From Streptomyces sp. NRRL B-3428 (GTDB lineage Bacteria; Actinomycetota; Actinomycetes; Streptomycetales; Streptomycetaceae): DNA of 64,000 nucleotides. Positions 61,523 to 64,000 of the stretch are shown in pieces. Under the pieces are notes generated by a model. That model ran no database searches. It had not been told where the DNA came from and was given only the letters and a program-made list of their open reading frames with translations. Location of the stretch: assembly GCA_000721375.1 (NCBI GenBank), contig JOGW01000018.1:203367-267366 (forward strand), read 5' to 3'. The stretch's first letter is position 1. Each line of letters begins with the position of its first letter. Made by a program: the position numbers and the translations under genes.

Positions 61523-62533
61523 TCAAGCAGGCGGCGCGAACCCGGTCTTGGGCGGCGCGTCCTCCGCAGCCGGACCCACCGGCTCGGCCACGGGGGACCG
61601 GTACGAAGGCTGAACCGGCTGATACGTCGGGTGCCCGGCAGGCGGTGCGAAGACACCGGGCTGGGCCGGAGCAGGGTGAGTGAAGACACCGGGCTGAGCC
61701 GGAGCGAGGGGAGCGGTCGGCACTACCCCGGGACCCGCAGCCGGCACGCCAGGCACCGCACCCATGGGAACCCCGTATCCCTGCACCGCCCCGAACGCCT
61801 TGCGTGCATCCCGCGCCTGCCGCTCATGCACCACAGCCGCCAGATAGGCCGCGGGCGGCACCCCCTGAGGCGCCGCACTCCCGGTACAAGCCGCCAGATC
61901 GGCCGCGAGCCGGCCCGCCATCGACCACCCGACCTGCGGATCCAGCTGCCCCATCCGCGTCAGGTACTGCCGGATCGCCAGCCACAGCCCGTCGGGTACG
62001 CCGGACAGATCCAGCTCCGCGAACCGCCCGACCAGCCACGGCGGAGGCGGCGGGACATAAGAGGTACGGGCCACAGGGATCCGCTCGCGTACGACAAGAG
62101 TCCCCGCGAACACATCCCCGAGCCGCCGCCCGCGCGCGGAAACCAGCGAAGCGATACAGGCGACGACCCCGACCGTGGCCAGGATCTCGATCACCCCCAT
62201 CGCCCCGCGCACCAGCGCGTGCCGGAAGCGGATCGGCCCGCCGTCATCCCGTACGACCCGAAGGCCGCAGGCCATCTTGCCCAGCGAACGCCCATGACTC
62301 AGCGTCTCGACAGCGATCGGCGCACCCACGAGCACCAGGATGAAAGTGGCCACCGAGATCGCGGCCTGCGCGGCACCGTCCAGCGAACCGGCGGCAAGCA
62401 GCAGTGCCAGCGACACGGCGATATACGCACCGAACGCCACCGCGAGGTCGATCATCACCGCCAAGGCCCGGCTCGGCAGCCGCGCAGCACGCAGCTCGAG
62501 CGTCACCGCCTCACCGGTCACCAGCTCACTCAC
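61523..62533 (-). CDS. RDD-family membrane protein
   Basis: 336 residues from the GTG at 62533 (VSELVTGEAVTLELRAARLP), with a GGGA upstream; the longer frame would overlap the neighbour's promoter. The RDD domain (about 12-165) has the RLPSRALAVMIDLAVAFGAY start, helices at about 27-48, 55-77 and 115-138, and the GRSLGKMACGLRVVRDDG motif. A long Pro/Ala/Gly-rich cytoplasmic tail (about 250-336) contains PAQPGVFTHP repeats. The function of RDD proteins is mostly unknown; transport or stress roles are suggested. It diverges from the SpoIIM-like gene, a pair often seen together in actinobacteria. Confidence 0.85.
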   Translation of the reverse strand: MSELVTGEAVTLELRAARLPSRALAVMIDLAVAFGAYIAVSLALLLAAGSLDGAAQAAISVATFILVLVGAPIAVETLSHGRSLGKMACGLRVVRDDGGPIRFRHALVRGAMGVIEILATVGVVACIASLVSARGRRLGDVFAGTLVVRERIPVARTSYVPPPPPWLVGRFAELDLSGVPDGLWLAIRQYLTRMGQLDPQVGWSMAGRLAADLAACTGSAAPQGVPPAAYLAAVVHERQARDARKAFGAVQGYGVPMGAVPGVPAAGPGVVPTAPLAPAQPGVFTHPAPAQPGVFAPPAGHPTYQPVQPSYRSPVAEPVGPAAEDAPPKTGFAPPA

Positions 62534-62622
62534 GAGTCCCGCCCTTCCCCGCACTGCCCCTGGAAACGACAGTCTGCCAAGCTGAGGGCACATCGCGCCG
62601 CAGCAAGGGGAGCAGCCGCCGG

Positions 62623-63630
62623 ATGGACCTCGACGTCTTCGTCACCGCACACAGTGCCGAATGGGACCGCCTGGACGCGCTCCTGCGCCGCCAGCGCCGG
62701 CTCAACGGAGCCGAAGCGGACGAACTCGTCGTGCTGTACCAGCGCACTGCCACGCACCTGTCGCTGATCCAGTCCAGCGCCCCCGACCCCCAGCTGACGG
62801 GCCGCCTCAGCCAGCTCGTGGCCCGCGCCCGCAGCGCGGTCACCGGCACCCGCCGCGCCTCATGGCGCGATGTCACGACCTTCCTGGGTACGGGATTCCC
62901 CGCCGCGATGTACCGGACCCGCCACTGGTGGGTACCCGCCGCACTGCTCTCCCTCGCGGTCGCCGCACTCATCGGCTGGTGGATCGGCACGCACCCGGAA
63001 GTCCAGTCCGCCATCGCCGCCCCCGACGAGCTCCGCCAGCTCACCCGCCCCGGCGGCGACTACGAGACGTACTACTCGAGCCACCCGGCTGCGTCGTTCG
63101 CCGCCCAGGTCTGGACGAACAACGCCCAGGCCGCGGCCATGTGCCTGGTCCTGGGCGCCTTCCTGTGCTTCCCGGTCATCTGGATCCTGTTCCTCAACAT
63201 GCTCAACCTGGGCGTGGGCATCGGCCTGATGTCCTCCGCCGGCCGCCTCGACACCTTCCTCGGCCTGGTCCTGCCGCACGGCCTCCTGGAACTGACCGCC
63301 GTCTTCGTCGCCGCCGGTACGGGCCTACGCCTCGGCTGGACCCTGATCGACCCGGGCCCGCGCACCCGCCGCACCGCTCTGGCGGAAGAAGGACGAGCCG
63401 CCCTCGGCATGGCCATCGGCCTCGCCCTCGTCCTGTTCGTCTCAGGAGCCATCGAAGGCTTCGTCACCCCGTCCGGCCTTCCCACATGGGCCCGCATCAC
63501 CATCGGCATCGTCGCGGAACTCGCCTTTCTCGCTTACGTGTACGTGCTTGGCGGCCGCGCGGTACGCGCCGGAGAGCGAGGCGATGTGGCGGAAGCAGAG
63601 CAGAGCGCCTCGGTGCCGATCGCCGCGTGA
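62623..63630 (+). CDS. Stage II sporulation protein M (SpoIIM/DUF95) family membrane protein
   Basis: 335 residues from the ATG at 62623 (MDLDVFVTAHSAEWDRLDAL), with AGGGGAG 10 bases upstream. An N-terminal helical cytoplasmic part (1-105) precedes about five or six helices with the SpoIIM pattern FAAQVWTNNAQAAAMCLVLG, FLNMLNLGVGIGLM and LPHGLLELTAVFVAAGTGLR. In Bacillus SpoIIM belongs to a peptidoglycan-degrading sporulation complex; in Streptomyces the role of this homologue is unknown. It is followed directly by the rRNA operon promoter region. Confidence 0.88.
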   Translation: MDLDVFVTAHSAEWDRLDALLRRQRRLNGAEADELVVLYQRTATHLSLIQSSAPDPQLTGRLSQLVARARSAVTGTRRASWRDVTTFLGTGFPAAMYRTRHWWVPAALLSLAVAALIGWWIGTHPEVQSAIAAPDELRQLTRPGGDYETYYSSHPAASFAAQVWTNNAQAAAMCLVLGAFLCFPVIWILFLNMLNLGVGIGLMSSAGRLDTFLGLVLPHGLLELTAVFVAAGTGLRLGWTLIDPGPRTRRTALAEEGRAALGMAIGLALVLFVSGAIEGFVTPSGLPTWARITIGIVAELAFLAYVYVLGGRAVRAGERGDVAEAEQSASVPIAA

Positions 63631-64000
63631 TGTGCGTTCACCCCTCCTGACCTGTTACTGTCCTCTCCGCCCCAAGAAAGTCGTTGACACGACAGGACGG
63701 GGGAGGTAGATTCGAACAGTTGCCTGGAACCGGATCGGTTCATCGGGCGGCACTTCACATCTATGTGCTTCGCAGGAAATTCTTTCCTCACGAAGCCCCC
63801 TCCGATTCATCAGAATCCAGCCGGTCAGACCGGCCGAGAAACTCTGATAAAGTCGGACTCGCCGGAAAGGGAAACCGCCGAAAAGCGGAAACCCCGGAAA
63901 GCACCGAGGAAATCGACTCGAAAGAGTCTGATAGAGTCGGAAACGCAAGACCGAAGGGAAGTCCGGAGGAAAGCCCGAGAGGGTGAGTACAAAGGAAGCG
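63631..64000 (+). promoter_or_regulatory. rRNA operon promoter and leader region
   Basis: No protein gene. A consensus promoter (63684-63712) is followed by an A-rich leader unlike anything else in the window. It holds the repeated motif TCTGATA(A/G)AGTCGGA (63844-63858 and 63928-63942, 84 bp apart), GAAACCGCCGAAAAGCGGAA and the end GAGGGTGAGTACAAAGGAAGCG. These resemble the sequence that precedes 16S rRNA genes in Streptomyces as I recall it. The 16S gene should start within a few hundred bases beyond the window. A 100-residue open frame here is not a gene. Confidence 0.82.
63684..63712 (+). promoter_or_regulatory. Strong vegetative promoter, probably rrn P1
   Basis: TTGACA (63684-63689) and TAGATT (63707-63712) with a 17-base spacer: a perfect -35 and a near-consensus -10 for HrdB-type sigma factor. 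Confidence 0.85.

Noticed and set aside
63684..63986. 100-residue open frame at the right edge
   Set aside because: It starts inside a consensus promoter and covers the rRNA leader; composition and context are non-coding.

Overview
The window is high-GC, with GTG/TTG starts, dense short operons and long perfect GC hairpins as terminators. Together with a WhiB sporulation regulator, a LAxTG sorting signal, F420 genes and many LytR-CpsA-Psr (LCP) proteins, this points to a Streptomyces or close relative. It is chromosomal core sequence. The gene order purE/purK - acyl-CoA dehydrogenase - LCP - TIGR03089 - sugar-nucleotide transferase - fbiB/fbiA - whiB - DUF3499 - manB - manA - ahcY matches an ancient actinobacterial block that is also present in Mycobacterium tuberculosis (about Rv3248c-Rv3277). 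whiB is SCO3034 in S. coelicolor.

Layout. Positions 1-6.3 kb hold the end of a sortase-anchored surface protein, a secreted alpha/beta hydrolase, a POT peptide transporter, a two-component system and a GtrA membrane protein. Positions 6.5-13.5 kb hold purK-purE, a renal-type dipeptidase with a tandem paralogue that has lost its metal ligands, UDP-glucose dehydrogenase and acyl-CoA dehydrogenase. Positions 13.7-15.3 kb hold a two-gene insert (helix-turn-helix protein plus tyrosine recombinase) behind an 11-bp inverted repeat. Positions 15.3-33.8 kb form a cell-envelope island: six LCP genes, a glycosyltransferase, two SapA-like secreted proteins flanking one LCP gene, another small secreted protein, and a lipoprotein / peptidoglycan-binding adaptor / ABC exporter operon. 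Positions 34-42.4 kb hold a TIGR03089 protein, a peptidoglycan amidase, a nucleotidyltransferase, a DNA glycosylase, fbiA-fbiB, a cysteine dioxygenase and whiB. Positions 42.7-55.5 kb hold a 1284-residue membrane glycosyltransferase with a Tyr/Gly/Gln-rich tail, a DUF5719 protein, a degenerate zincin-like protein, DUF3499, lactate permease, and the mannose set manB - Trm112-like - SIS protein - manA. Positions 55.7-64 kb hold a cation-efflux protein, a fructose-type PTS IIABC, ahcY, an RDD/SpoIIM pair and, at the right edge, the promoter and leader of an rRNA operon whose 16S gene lies outside.

How the genes fit together. The mannose-6-P/mannose-1-P enzymes, nucleotidyltransferase, UDP-glucose dehydrogenase, two glycosyltransferases and six LCP enzymes form a plausible route from sugar phosphates to activated sugars to glycopolymers attached to peptidoglycan. 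The amidase, dipeptidase and sorted surface protein also act in the envelope. whiB sits in the same block.

Most unusual signals: the catalytically dead dipeptidase paralogue; short tandem duplications lying across stop codons of at least five genes; symmetrical repeats upstream of a SapA-like gene; three DnaA-box-like GTTATCCACAGG sites, each just upstream of a gene; and the recombinase/HTH pair with its inverted repeat. All family calls come from reading the translations; no database search was run.
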